Shown here: piece after piece, positions 9,901 to 17,931 of the stretch
Layout: every line of letters starts with the position of its first letter
How positions within the stretch are numbered: the first letter of the stretch is position 1
NCBI GenBank assembly: GCA_964501335.1
Contig: CAZCTC010000004.1
Span: 62,001-126,000 of the forward strand
DNA length: 64,000 nucleotides
Origin: CAZCTC01 sp964501335
Lineage (GTDB): Bacteria > Chloroflexota > Anaerolineae > B4-G1 > SLSP01
Reading direction: 5' to 3'
Notes under the pieces: model-generated
What the model was told of the DNA's origin: nothing
Seen by the model: the letters and a program-made list of their open reading frames with translations, nothing else
The model's database searches: none
Program-made: the position numbers and the translations under genes

Positions 9901-10274
9901 AAGAGCCGGTAGGGATTGCCGTCACCTCGGACGGTCAGGTGGTGGTGGCGGATACCTGGAACGGCCGGATTCAGCTCTTTTCGAAAGAAGGGCAGCCGGT
10001 ACGCCAGTGGGCGGTTTCGACCTGGGGACGGAATAATCCCGAAGAAAAGCCTTATCTGGCCCTGACGACGAGCGGAACGGTGTTGGTGGGAGATCCGGTC
10101 AATGCCCGGATTCTGGCTTTTGCGGCTGATGGCACTTTCCTTTGGTCCAGCGGCGGAAGTGATCAGCCGAGTGCCGGGTTAACTTTCCCGGAGGGGTTGG
10201 CGGTTTCTTCCGATGGTACTTTGTATGTTGCAGATGCTCATTCGGGGCGGGTGGTGGGGCTGCGTTTGCCCTGA
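6906..10274 (+). CDS. GT-C type membrane protein (TIGR03663/Agl23-like) fused to NHL repeats
   Basis: The 1122-residue product has two parts. Residues 1 to about 650 form a polytopic membrane domain with the GT-C arrangement: first helix, then an extracytoplasmic loop containing SHDESLH (the acidic motif region) and many helices. It resembles the dolichyl-phosphate-mannose mannosyltransferase-like family TIGR03663. After a soluble segment and a Thr/Ala-rich linker, residues from about 840 to the end hold five or six NHL propeller repeats (PRGIALGADGSIYVSD, PWGIAVDASGNVYVAD, GPRGVAVGPDGNIYVTD). It probably transfers sugar from a lipid carrier outside the membrane, with the propeller facing out. 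Substrate unknown. The ATG follows AAGGGAG. Confidence 0.8.
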   Translation: MFGERFSRWERILYLVILVLAIVSRFYLLGNRAMSHDESLHTKYSWMLYAGQGYQHNPMMHGPSLFHFTALAYFMLGVSDGAARVFPAIFGTALVMLPLLFRKYLGRNGALLASFMLLISPAISYHSRYIRHDVFLMTSAVVVLWAILQYLEDGQDRWLYLFAGFFALMYTTMEGYYIYTAFFGILLAVPFIRWAASIPWERPDLFWTFLGTVILVVILLGATGAGLLVAKTQQQALDAAGNAQVANILMPIWARVTGMGLVPAILAAMGIAFYGIGENRVRQVRLFDVLMLVGSLILPLGSALLIWIAGVDMLQIYQILLSQNFSQLLSAPLVISVIIISLTIVTSVLIGLWWDARRWPRFAAVFWAIFMIFYTTIFTNPGGALSGLVGALAYWLAQQGVERGGQPQYYYVLMMGVYEYLPLLVSIGVGVAALVQWVRSGFAWVAVARPSPAAEEDSNLQSELEEELDLPASPGSFFPWLLGGWMVLAWIAFSYAGERMPWLTVHIALPSILLSAWGLNWMLSGMDWKRLWQDMGWLAFPAIPLFIGGGVMLTLAILNGSSALASGIALDQLNALNMGLGAALGLIFAAGILFWAVPRAGWSQIWRAGLLSLVFLLALCTVRTMTTFNYINYDLAREFMVYAHSTPDVKVALGQIDEVSWRTTGAVHDVEVAYSEDGSWPLAWYMVDYPNAYFYGTSPDATRLQGCPVVIAGREQWEVVEPILGPDYMYFNYKYLWWPIQDYWNLDGGRISFALNDPTMRMALWEIFWNRDYKLYGEATGQDLSAQSWPLRRDFRLYVRRDTAHDLWGIDSPTIAASPTGEGTAAQPTADPYILGAQPLTGLMTANLLTASPRGIALGADGSIYVSDSLNNKIWQISSQGMVINSWGDPGTGPGQFSEPWGIAVDASGNVYVADTWNHRIQKFDRQGKYLLSWGASGLVSVDDPAGAGYFYGPRGVAVGPDGNIYVTDTGNKRVEIFTSEGQFVRQFGGSGSAAGQMEEPVGIAVTSDGQVVVADTWNGRIQLFSKEGQPVRQWAVSTWGRNNPEEKPYLALTTSGTVLVGDPVNARILAFAADGTFLWSSGGSDQPSAGLTFPEGLAVSSDGTLYVADAHSGRVVGLRLP

Positions 10275-10307
10275 AACTGGCGGATCGAATGAGAGAGGAG
10301 TTGTAAG

Positions 10308-10997
10308 ATGGATTTGTTTGAAGCGTACCCGCATTTAAAAGAAGAGTCCGATCCAGTTTTGCGGGGACGGGCTTTGCGGTTGATCGGCCTTTCGGCGATC
10401 GTTTACGATGCTGAATCTTTTTACTTTGAGCTGAGTGCGCAGTCGTTTTGGACCCGCCATGCGCAAGGGGGGATTTCTGTGGGCGTCGGCGGCATGCAGA
10501 GCCGCCTGGAAGCAAAGCAGACCCCGGTGGACATTTTGATGGGGCATCTGCGGAGTGAGTGGAAGTGTACGCCGCGTTTCTCACCGCCGGGGCAGACCTA
10601 TGTTTTGGAAGGGGAGAAACTGGTGACGGTGGGCGGCCTGGGGTTGCAGGCGTTGAGTGCACCCTTTTTTATGATTTTGACGGCTCCGCGATTGGGCGGT
10701 GGACCGGAAGTACCCGATGCATTGGCGCAAGCGGTCTATCTTACTCCAACGGAGCGGCGGCCCCGGTTAGGGCGGAATGCTTCGGGAATGCTGGCGGTTA
10801 AACGGGCCTCGTTGGGTGAGTTTTTTGGCCAGGATGAGTGGTTCTGGCCGGAATTGAAAGCGCAAAACTGGGCCCGGTTGGAAGCGGCGCAGCCGTTGCC
10901 GGAGGAGGCCCATTTCAAGCCGGTCCTGGCGTTGCGAGGCTTGCGTCAACTCTGGCAGGCCGGGTTGTTTGTTTTAAATGGGGCTGAAGCTGAATAA
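10308..10997 (+). CDS. Conserved hypothetical protein with a degenerate Nudix-like box
   Basis: The 229-residue protein has no signal peptide or membrane segment. Its middle reads GGISVGVGGMQSRLE, then HLRSEW. This matches the beginning of a Nudix box (G, five residues, E) but lacks the REUxEExGU part that binds metal in active Nudix hydrolases. A diverged, probably non-catalytic Nudix-fold protein is the best guess; it may equally be an unrelated family. ATG at 10308 is preceded by GAGAGGAG. It sits 33 nt after the GT-C/NHL gene and may share its transcript. Confidence 0.5.
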   Translation: MDLFEAYPHLKEESDPVLRGRALRLIGLSAIVYDAESFYFELSAQSFWTRHAQGGISVGVGGMQSRLEAKQTPVDILMGHLRSEWKCTPRFSPPGQTYVLEGEKLVTVGGLGLQALSAPFFMILTAPRLGGGPEVPDALAQAVYLTPTERRPRLGRNASGMLAVKRASLGEFFGQDEWFWPELKAQNWARLEAAQPLPEEAHFKPVLALRGLRQLWQAGLFVLNGAEAE

Positions 10998-11115
10998 TCT
11001 CTGGTTGATAAGATTGGAAGTCGGTTGGAGGAAGAGGTGTTTTTTCTTTTTCCAGGATTTTGCTTTTCCAGTTTGCTATAAATGGGAATGGCGACCAGGG
11101 GGAATTTAAAAATTA

Positions 11116-11142
11116 GCGCCGCCGGGTTTTACCCGGCGGCGC
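11116..11142 (+). other. Perfect GC-rich hairpin upstream of the phosphatidyltransferase gene
   Basis: GCGCCGCCGGGT and its complement flank a TTT-containing tip, 29 nt before the ATG at 11171. The following bases are TTGTTAAAT, too weak a T-run for a clear terminator. It could end the upstream transcript or shape the next leader. Confidence 0.5.
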
Positions 11143-11170
11143 TTGTTAAATCCAATGAGGAGGCAGACCT

Positions 11171-11764
11171 ATGAGTGCCAATGCTGTTACGCTTTCCAGA
11201 ATTCCATTGCTGTTGGTGATCCTTGTTTTGCTCTATCAACCCACGGCGGGAGGGCAATTGGCGGCGGCGATCTTGATTATGGTGTCGATAGCCCTGGATT
11301 CAGTAGACGGCGCTGTGGCGCGGGCTCGTGGTGAAGTCAGTCTGATGGGGAGTGTGCTCGATATTGCGGTGGATCGAGTGGTAGAGTATGTGCTTTGGGT
11401 GGTTTTTGCGGATTTACGGGTGATTCCGGTGGGGATCCCTTTGATTGTCATTATTCGGGGCAGTTTTGTGGATACAATCCGCTCGGTGGCCCCGGCCCAG
11501 GGAAAGGCGCCTTTTGATTTGATGAGCACTTCCTGGGGGCGTTTCCTGGTGAAATCGCCCTGGATGCGTTCCGGATATGGGGTGGCGAAGGCCAGTGCTT
11601 TTGTTTTGTTGGCGTTGGCTTTCAGTTTGCAGACAGGCGGAAATCCCGTAGCCGGAACGGTGCTTTCGGGGGCCCAGGTACTTTCGTGGATTGCAGTGGT
11701 TTTCTGCGTGGTGCGGGGCCTTCCGGTGTTGATGGAGGCGCCGGCGGTTTTGCGGGGCGCGTAG
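11171..11764 (+). CDS. CDP-alcohol phosphatidyltransferase (PgsA/PI-synthase family)
   Basis: The 197-residue integral membrane enzyme of phospholipid synthesis moves a phosphatidyl group from a CDP-diacylglycerol-type donor to an alcohol. The family signature is complete: D43-xx-D46-G, AR, G60, D64 and D68 (DSVDGAVARARGEVSLMG then SVLDIAVD). Three to four further hydrophobic helices follow. Whether glycerol phosphate, inositol phosphate or another alcohol is the acceptor cannot be read. The ATG follows AATGAGGAGG. The acyltransferase gene follows within 5 nt, and this pairing resembles the mycobacterial pgsA1-patA neighbourhood. Confidence 0.88.
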   Translation: MSANAVTLSRIPLLLVILVLLYQPTAGGQLAAAILIMVSIALDSVDGAVARARGEVSLMGSVLDIAVDRVVEYVLWVVFADLRVIPVGIPLIVIIRGSFVDTIRSVAPAQGKAPFDLMSTSWGRFLVKSPWMRSGYGVAKASAFVLLALAFSLQTGGNPVAGTVLSGAQVLSWIAVVFCVVRGLPVLMEAPAVLRGA

Positions 11765-11769
11765 TGACA

Positions 11770-12669
11770 ATGCGAATTAAGGAATTGCTTTCGCAGTCCG
11801 AAGTGACGCGATGGGGCTTTGCGTTGGGGCGCCGCCTGCCGCCGTTTTTGGGGCGGGCGGTGGCCCGAATGGGTGCCGATCTGATTGTGTTGGGGAAACC
11901 GGATGTTTATCATACAGTCTTAGGGAATTTACGCCATCTGGTCGGGCCCGAGGTGTCGGAAGTTGAGGTTCGATCGATGGCGAGGCGGCTTTTCCGGCAT
12001 GCCGCGCTGGGGTATTACGAAATTTTTCATAACCTGGAGCGGATGCCGATCGCCCCGGATCGTCTCCGGCCGCCGGTCCGGTTGCCGGCACAGTCGGCGG
12101 CCTATCTTCAAGAGGCTTTAACTGCCAATCGCGGTCTCTGTATCTTTGGCTGTCATCTCTCTAATTTCGATTTGGGGGGATTGGCGATGGTGCGTTTTCT
12201 GGGCCGACCGGCGCAGGTGCTTTCGCTGGCCGATCCCCGGCCGGGATTTGCGGTGATGAATGCGTTGCGGCAACGGGCGGGCGGAGAGAGTTTTTCGATT
12301 ACGCCTATTACGCCCGCGGCTTTGCGGGAGGCGATGCAGTTGCTGCGGCAGGGCGGGGTGGTCTACACGGGGGTGGAACGACCTACCGGAGCCGGCGATC
12401 AGCCGGTCGAATTTTTTGGCGCTACGGCCCGGCTGCCGACCGGCTATATTCGTATCCCGATGGCTACGAATTCATTGATTATGACGCAGGCGACGGTTTA
12501 TGAAGAAGGGGAATATCGACTGATTCTCAATCCGGCCTGGGAGCCGGTCCATACCGGGGACCGGGAGCGGGATATGGCGGTGAATTTGCGACGGGTGCTG
12601 GATGAGATCGAAGGGCTGATCCGATTGCATCCCGAGCAGTGGATGATGTTTGCGCCGGTCTGGCCGTGA
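11770..12669 (+). CDS. Lysophospholipid acyltransferase, LpxL/HtrB/PatA family
   Basis: The 299-residue product belongs to the HtrB/LpxL-type acyltransferases, which transfer an acyl chain to a lipid-linked sugar or lysolipid at the inner face of the membrane. The HxxxxD catalytic pair is seen as H129 and D134 (GCHLSNFDLGG), followed by GVERPTG and FFGATARLPTGYIRI, typical of the substrate pocket. No lipid A gene lies nearby, so a PatA-like role on glycolipids is at least as likely as an LpxL role. ATG at 11770 is chosen; a GTG at 11764 overlapping the preceding stop is the alternative. Very close spacing implies co-transcription with the phosphatidyltransferase. Confidence 0.8.
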   Translation: MRIKELLSQSEVTRWGFALGRRLPPFLGRAVARMGADLIVLGKPDVYHTVLGNLRHLVGPEVSEVEVRSMARRLFRHAALGYYEIFHNLERMPIAPDRLRPPVRLPAQSAAYLQEALTANRGLCIFGCHLSNFDLGGLAMVRFLGRPAQVLSLADPRPGFAVMNALRQRAGGESFSITPITPAALREAMQLLRQGGVVYTGVERPTGAGDQPVEFFGATARLPTGYIRIPMATNSLIMTQATVYEEGEYRLILNPAWEPVHTGDRERDMAVNLRRVLDEIEGLIRLHPEQWMMFAPVWP

Positions 12670-12689
12670 AAAAGTGAACCTCAAATCTC

Positions 12690-12698
12690 TGGTATAAT
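12690..12698 (+). promoter_or_regulatory. Extended -10 promoter element for smc
   Basis: TGGTATAAT fits the extended -10 form 51 nt before the smc ATG. No -35 match is evident. Confidence 0.5.
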
Positions 12699-12749
12699 AG
12701 CTCCCTTGGAGCCGGGGAACGGTTCCACATCTTGTGCACGAGCAAACGT

Positions 12750-15700
12750 ATGCCTAGACTCAAACAATTGGTCCTGCAGGGTTTTAAATCCTTTTGCGAT
12801 AACACCACGATAGTTTTTCCTACCGGTATTACGGCAGTGGTCGGTCCCAACGGCAGCGGTAAAAGCAATGTTTCCGACGGCATTCGCTGGGTGTTGGGGG
12901 AACAGCGAATCAAGTCGCTGCGCGGACGAAGCGGCGAAGATATGATTTTTGCGGGCAGCCAGCGCCGGCCACGGGCGGGGATGTGTCGGGTGGCGTTGAC
13001 CTTTGACAACACGGAAGGGTGGCTGCCCCTGGATTTTGCCGAAGTGACGATCGAGCGGCGTTCTTATCGCTCGGGTGAGAATGAATACTGGCTGAACGGC
13101 AGCAAGATCCGGTTGATGGATCTTAACGATCTCTTGAACAAGGCCGGGTTGGGTCGCGACGCTTATCTTTTTATCGGACAGGGGTTGGTGGATCGGGTGC
13201 TGGGCCTGACGCCGCAGGAGCGCGTGGCGCTTTTCGAGCAGGCGGCCGGGACGGCTTCCTATCGCGCCCGGCGGGAGGAATCCCTGAAGCGGTTGGACGA
13301 GACCAAACGCAATGTGGAGCGCGTCGAAGATATCATCGGCGAGATTGAACCGCAATTGCGTCGGCTGGAAAAGGCCGCCGCCCGGGTTACACAACATGAA
13401 AAGCTGGTGCACGAATTGAAGGGGCTCTTGCGGATCTGGTATGGTTATCGCTGGGGCAGTGCTGCGATTACCCTGGATCTGGTGCGCCAGCGGGTGACGA
13501 CGTACGAGACTGAGGTCGGTCGCCGGCAGGAAGCGGCGGCCGGGTTGGTGAATCGGATCGGCGATCTGCGTAAACAGATGGGGGCGTTGCGGACCGAGCT
13601 GGCGGAGCGTCATCGCGAAGCCGGGGCGCGCCATGCTGAGGCCGAGGGTTTGCAGCGAGAGCTGGCTGTGGCGCGGGAGCGCCGGCGGATGTTGGCCGAT
13701 CAACAGGAAGAGGGGCAATCCAATCTGACGCCGTTGCGGACGGCGCGGGAGGCGGCCGGGCAGGAAGTGGCGGCGTTGCGCGAGCGGCTGGCCGAAGGGG
13801 CCGCGGCGCTGGCGGAGGAACGCACCCGGTTGGAGGCAGCGGAGACGGCGTACAAGGCCTATGAGGCCCGGCGTGGTGAGCTGGTGAAGCGGCAGGGGGC
13901 GGCTCAGGCGCGAGCGCTGGAGAGTCGGCACAGGCTGGCGGATCGTCAGAGCCGGTTGGAGCAGCAGGCGGAGCGCGACAGTCAGCTTACCAAACGGATT
14001 GCGGAATTGGAGACGGCGTTGGCTTCGGCCGCGGATCGTCGCCGCACGCAGCAGGCCACGGTGGAGGAATCCCGCAAGGCGTTGGCGAAGATTGAGGAGA
14101 CGTTGCGAGCCTTAGAGGCGGAAGAGGAACGGCTGCGGGCCGTTCAGGACGGAGCCCGGGCGGAAGGTGAGCGGTTGCGGCGTGAATTTACGCAGAAGGA
14201 ATCGCAGCGCCAGCCGCTGGCGGCCCGGTTGGATGCTCTGGAACGGCTGCATGCCGAAGGGGCGGGCCTCTATGCCGGCGTGCGGGCGGTGTTAAATGCA
14301 GTTTCAAAGCGGGAATTACAGGGGCTGATGGGTACGGTTGCGGAACTGGTCCATGTGCCTTCCGAGTTGGATCGGGCGATTGAGACAGCCCTGGGTGCGC
14401 AGTTGCAGAATGTGATTGCCCGGCGTTGGGAAGAGGCCGAATCGGCAATTGAGTGGTTGAAGCGGACGAAGGCCGGGCGGGTGACTTTCCTGCCGTTGGA
14501 TACGTTGCGGCCGGGCTCTCCGCTGGTTTTGCCTCCCGGGCCGGGGGTGATCGGGGTGGCTTCGGAACTGGTGACTTATGAATCTGAGTTGAAGCCGGCC
14601 GTGTTGTTGTTATTGGGCCGGACGGCGGTAGCGCAGAGTCTGGATGCGGCGCGGCGGCTTTTCAACAAGGGATTGAGCGGCGGTTTTCAGATTGTGACGC
14701 TGGACGGCGAAATTTTACGGTCTGGTGGGGCCCTGACGGGTGGTCAGGAGCGGCGCGATCAGGATGGGGGTTTGCTGGCCCGCGAGCGCGAACGGCGCGA
14801 GTTGCCGGCGCAGATTGCCGCGCTGGCCGAAGAGGGGCAGGCGCTGCGAGAGGCGCTGCGGCACAGCGAAGAGGTTTTCCGCAAGGCGGCCGATGAGGTC
14901 AAGGTGGTGGTGGAGCGGCGGCGGGGGGCTGAACGCGAGCGGCAGGAGGCCGACCGCCGGCTCGACCAGATGGTGCGGGCATTGGAGAAAGCCGGCCAGG
15001 AAGCCGACTGGCAGCGTAAGCTGTTGGATGAGGCGCAGGGCGAACGTGAACGGTTGCAGTCCAGCAAGGTACGGCTGGAGGCCGAGCGGCAGGAGGCGAC
15101 GACGGCTTTGGAAGAGGCCGAGGCGGCTTTGACTGCGGTGGCTGCCGAGCTGGCCGCGCTGGCCGATGACGGCACGGCGCGAGCTGTGGCGGAGAGTCGC
15201 ACTAAAGTGGCCCTGGCGGCTCAGGAGTATGAGAACCGGCGGCTGTTACTGGAATCCCGGGATAAGGAACTGCATCGATTAGATGAGCAGATTGCGGGAC
15301 AGGTGCGCCGGATTGAGGCTTTAAAGACGGAGCTGGGGGCTTTGGAACAAAAGGTGGCGGACCTTCAGGGGCGGTACGAGTTGGCGCGCAAGGCGGCCGA
15401 TGAGTTCTCGGGGCAGATTCCGCCGCTGGAGGCTGAGGTGGCCCGGTTGGAACACGAGCAGTCTCGCTGGGAAGTGGATGAAGGAGAGGCGCGGCGTTCT
15501 TTGCGGGAGGCCGAGCAGCGCACCGCTCAGGCTCAGGTGGAAGTCCGCCGACGGGAAGATGAAGCGCTGGCGTTGCGTCGGGAGATCCAGGAAGCGTTGG
15601 GGGCCATCGATTTGCCGTTGCCTGAGGCGTTGACGGCGCAGCAGTCGTTGCCGTTGGATGCGGATGCCGATGCACTGCGCATTGTGAACGAGTTGCCGGA

Positions 15701-16352
15701 TGGTCTGGAGCTGCAGATTTCGGAACTGCGGGCCCAGATCCATCGCCTGGAGCCGATCAATCCGGCGGCGCAGGAGGAATATAACGAAGTGGCGGAACGC
15801 CATGGATTCCTGCGTTCTCAGATCGAGGATTTGGAGTCGGCGGCGTTGCATTTGCGGAAGGTGGTGGAAGAGCTCGATGGAATGATCGAGACGGCGTTTA
15901 AGACGACCTTCAAGGCGATTGCGGCAGAATTTTCGCGGATTTTCGCGCAGCTTTTCAACGGGGGGACGGCCAAGCTGGAGCTGGTGGGCAATTCGGGCGA
16001 GCCGGCCGGGGTCGAGATTACGGCGCGGCCGCCAGGCAAGCGGACGGCGGGCCTGGGGATGCTCTCGGGGGGGGAACGGACTCTGACGGCCGTGGCGTTG
16101 CTTTTCGCGGTGTTGCAGGTAAGCCCGATTCCATTCTGTGTGATGGATGAGGTGGATGCGGCGCTGGATGAGGCGAATGTGGGCCGGTTCCGGAATATGC
16201 TGCGGGAGTTGTCGCGGCAGACGCAGTTTATTGTGATTACGCACAATCAGGGAACGGTGGAAGCGGCGGATGCGATCTATGGAGTTTCTATGGGAGATGA
16301 CAGTGTATCGCAGGTGCTTTCGCTGAATCTGGCGGAGCTGCCGGCGGAATAG
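12750..16352 (+). CDS. smc: Chromosome partition/condensation protein SMC
   Basis: The 1200-residue SMC ATPase organises and segregates the chromosome as a dimer with ScpA/ScpB. The N-terminal head holds the Walker A GPNGSGKSN at 32-40 and the Q-loop. A long coiled coil then runs to a hinge at about 505-665 (GLMGTVAELVHVP to GGALTGGQE), a second coiled coil follows, and the C-terminal head has the signature LSGGERTLTAVALLF near 1106 and Walker B FCVMDEVDAALDEAN. ATG at 12750 gives the standard MPRLKQLVLQGFKSF start; a TTG at 12732 would add six residues. Neither has a good ribosome site. scpA and scpB are not in this window. Confidence 0.95.
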   Translation: MPRLKQLVLQGFKSFCDNTTIVFPTGITAVVGPNGSGKSNVSDGIRWVLGEQRIKSLRGRSGEDMIFAGSQRRPRAGMCRVALTFDNTEGWLPLDFAEVTIERRSYRSGENEYWLNGSKIRLMDLNDLLNKAGLGRDAYLFIGQGLVDRVLGLTPQERVALFEQAAGTASYRARREESLKRLDETKRNVERVEDIIGEIEPQLRRLEKAAARVTQHEKLVHELKGLLRIWYGYRWGSAAITLDLVRQRVTTYETEVGRRQEAAAGLVNRIGDLRKQMGALRTELAERHREAGARHAEAEGLQRELAVARERRRMLADQQEEGQSNLTPLRTAREAAGQEVAALRERLAEGAAALAEERTRLEAAETAYKAYEARRGELVKRQGAAQARALESRHRLADRQSRLEQQAERDSQLTKRIAELETALASAADRRRTQQATVEESRKALAKIEETLRALEAEEERLRAVQDGARAEGERLRREFTQKESQRQPLAARLDALERLHAEGAGLYAGVRAVLNAVSKRELQGLMGTVAELVHVPSELDRAIETALGAQLQNVIARRWEEAESAIEWLKRTKAGRVTFLPLDTLRPGSPLVLPPGPGVIGVASELVTYESELKPAVLLLLGRTAVAQSLDAARRLFNKGLSGGFQIVTLDGEILRSGGALTGGQERRDQDGGLLARERERRELPAQIAALAEEGQALREALRHSEEVFRKAADEVKVVVERRRGAERERQEADRRLDQMVRALEKAGQEADWQRKLLDEAQGERERLQSSKVRLEAERQEATTALEEAEAALTAVAAELAALADDGTARAVAESRTKVALAAQEYENRRLLLESRDKELHRLDEQIAGQVRRIEALKTELGALEQKVADLQGRYELARKAADEFSGQIPPLEAEVARLEHEQSRWEVDEGEARRSLREAEQRTAQAQVEVRRREDEALALRREIQEALGAIDLPLPEALTAQQSLPLDADADALRIVNELPDGLELQISELRAQIHRLEPINPAAQEEYNEVAERHGFLRSQIEDLESAALHLRKVVEELDGMIETAFKTTFKAIAAEFSRIFAQLFNGGTAKLELVGNSGEPAGVEITARPPGKRTAGLGMLSGGERTLTAVALLFAVLQVSPIPFCVMDEVDAALDEANVGRFRNMLRELSRQTQFIVITHNQGTVEAADAIYGVSMGDDSVSQVLSLNLAELPAE

Positions 16353-16360
16353 AAACCGTT

Positions 16361-16475
16361 TTTAGTGCCCCGCAACCGGCCTTTTTTCGGTAAGAGGCGA
16401 CACGCGGTGCGAAGCAGGGGGAGAGAGTATTATTTGTGATTTCGCGCGCATTCGAATGCGCGCGAAATCATAGTT
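16361..16475 (+). repeat. Core-plus-hairpin repeat, copy A
   Basis: The core (GTGCCCCGCAACC ... CGACACGCGGTGCGAAGCAG ... GAGAGAG) is followed by a 32-nt perfect palindrome at 16438-16469 whose arm is GATTTCGCGCGCATTC. It lies between the convergent smc and alr genes. Confidence 0.8.
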
Positions 16476-16509
16476 TTTTACTTGTGGAATGGGCAGTTTG
16501 GAAAAATAA

Positions 16510-16547
16510 GAAATCGAGCGTCATCTTTGAGGGTGGCGCTCGATTTT
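16510..16547. terminator. Hairpin between convergent smc and alr, probable bidirectional terminator
   Basis: AAATCGAGCG pairs with CGCTCGATTT, extended by weaker inner pairs. On the minus strand, just past the alr stop, it is followed by TTCTTATTTTT; on the plus strand by TTATTTCT. Confidence 0.7.
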
Positions 16548-16558
16548 ATTTCTGATGA

Positions 16559-17701
16559 TCAGGGAAGGCAGGCGATGATCTGCGCGTTGCGGATGTAGGC
16601 GCGGGTGACGCGCGGCAGCAGGGCGGTGGTGATTTCGTAGTTGATGGTTTCTGCCCAGCGGCCGACTTCTTCGGCGCGAATTTCATCTTCACCCTGACGC
16701 CCGATCAGGACGACTTCGTCGCCCTGGGCGATGTCGGGGATGTGGGTGACATCCACAACGATCTGGTCCATGCTGACCCGGCCGCAGATCTTAGCTCGCT
16801 GGCCGCGGATCAGAACCTGGCCGCGATTGGAGAGCATGCGGTGATAGCCGTCGCCGTAGCCGATGGGGATGAGGGCGGCGGTCATCGGAGCGGGGGCGAT
16901 GAAGGTGTGGCCGTAGCCGATGCCGGTGCCCGGCGCTACCGGGAAGACCCGTACCACAGTGCTTTTCAAGGTCAGGGCGCGGCGCAGGGGGATGGGGGAG
17001 TTCCAGGCGTCTGACGGTTCCATGCCGTAGAGAGCCACGCCGGGACGCACGGCTTCCATATGGGCATCGGAGAGCCGCATCAGTGAAGGGCTGTGGCAGA
17101 TATGGCGCACGGGGATGTGGAGGCCGGTCGCTTCCAGCCGGTCCAGGAGGACATGGAAGGTCTCCCATTGATGGAGCATGGAGGCGGCATCGGCGGCATC
17201 GGCGGCGGCGAAATGAGAGAAGATCCCTTCGACGATGAGATTGGGTTGGGCCGAAAGAAAACGGATGAAATCGAGGGCTTCATCCGGGGTGAGGCCGTAG
17301 CGAGACATTCCGGTATCCACTTTGACGTGGACCGGGAAGGGGCCTCCGGGTTGTTCCGCCAGCTGGAGGGCAATTTCCCGATCGACCAGGGAAGGGGTTA
17401 ATTGATGTTGGGCCAGTAAGGGGACGCCGGAGGGGGAGGTGTAGCCCAAGAGCAGGATGGGGGCGGTGATGCCGGCCTGGCGCAGTTCGACGCCTTCTTG
17501 TATGCGGTGGACAGCCAGGCGGGTGGCTCCGGCTTCTAAGACGGTGCGGGCGACGGGGATGGCTCCGTGGCCGTAGGCGTTGGCTTTGACGACCGCGATG
17601 ATTTCGATTTTTTCTCCCACATGGGCCTGGATAGCGCGCACGTTATGGGCGATGGCGTCCAGGTCAATTTCGGCCCAGGTGAGTATTCCATTTGATAGCA
17701 T
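16559..17701 (-). CDS. alr: Alanine racemase
   Basis: PLP-dependent enzyme interconverting L- and D-alanine, supplying D-Ala for peptidoglycan. The 380-residue length is typical. K39 in AVVKANAYGHG carries PLP and Y263 in GIGYGHTF is the second catalytic base. The phosphate-binding segment reads CHSPSLMRL, where most family members have an Asn-Ser pair, a local divergence. The C-terminal domain (GRVSMDQIVVDVT) completes the active site of the partner subunit. A promoter with TTGGCA and TATGAT spaced by 16 nt lies upstream at 17752-17779. Confidence 0.94.
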   Translation of the reverse strand: MLSNGILTWAEIDLDAIAHNVRAIQAHVGEKIEIIAVVKANAYGHGAIPVARTVLEAGATRLAVHRIQEGVELRQAGITAPILLLGYTSPSGVPLLAQHQLTPSLVDREIALQLAEQPGGPFPVHVKVDTGMSRYGLTPDEALDFIRFLSAQPNLIVEGIFSHFAAADAADAASMLHQWETFHVLLDRLEATGLHIPVRHICHSPSLMRLSDAHMEAVRPGVALYGMEPSDAWNSPIPLRRALTLKSTVVRVFPVAPGTGIGYGHTFIAPAPMTAALIPIGYGDGYHRMLSNRGQVLIRGQRAKICGRVSMDQIVVDVTHIPDIAQGDEVVLIGRQGEDEIRAEEVGRWAETINYEITTALLPRVTRAYIRNAQIIACLP

Positions 17702-17751
17702 AGCAGTTCCGACTCCTGTTCGCTTAATCTCTCTGAAGACGAGACCGCGCT

Positions 17752-17779
17752 ATCATAATCCATTTTGAGGAATTGCCAA
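17752..17779 (-). promoter_or_regulatory. Sigma-70 promoter of alr
   Basis: Read on the minus strand: -35 TTGGCA (17774-17779), a 16-nt spacer, and -10 TATGAT (17752-17757), about 50 nt before the alr start. Confidence 0.65.
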
Positions 17780-17799
17780 TGTAAGGAGGGGGAGGCTTT

Positions 17800-17916
17800 T
17801 TAGCGTCCCGCAATGGATTTTTGTTCGGTAAGCAGCGACGCGCGGTGCGAAGCAGGGGGAGAGAAATTATTTTATTTATTTTTTCGGCGGCTTTCTGAAG
17901 CCGCCGAAAAAATGGG
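17800..17916 (+). repeat. Core-plus-hairpin repeat, copy B
   Basis: The core TAGCGTCCCGCAATGG ... CGACGCGCGGTGCGAAGCAG ... GAGAG leads to a hairpin at 17879-17912 with 15-bp arms (TTTTTTCGGCGGCTT) and loop TCTG. It lies between alr and the protease gene. Confidence 0.85.
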
Positions 17917-17931
17917 CCTTAGGCAAGGCGG

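Noticed and set aside
12681..13931. 416-codon minus-strand frame opposite smc
   Set aside because: Arg/Pro/Gln-rich antisense frame over an intact SMC head domain.
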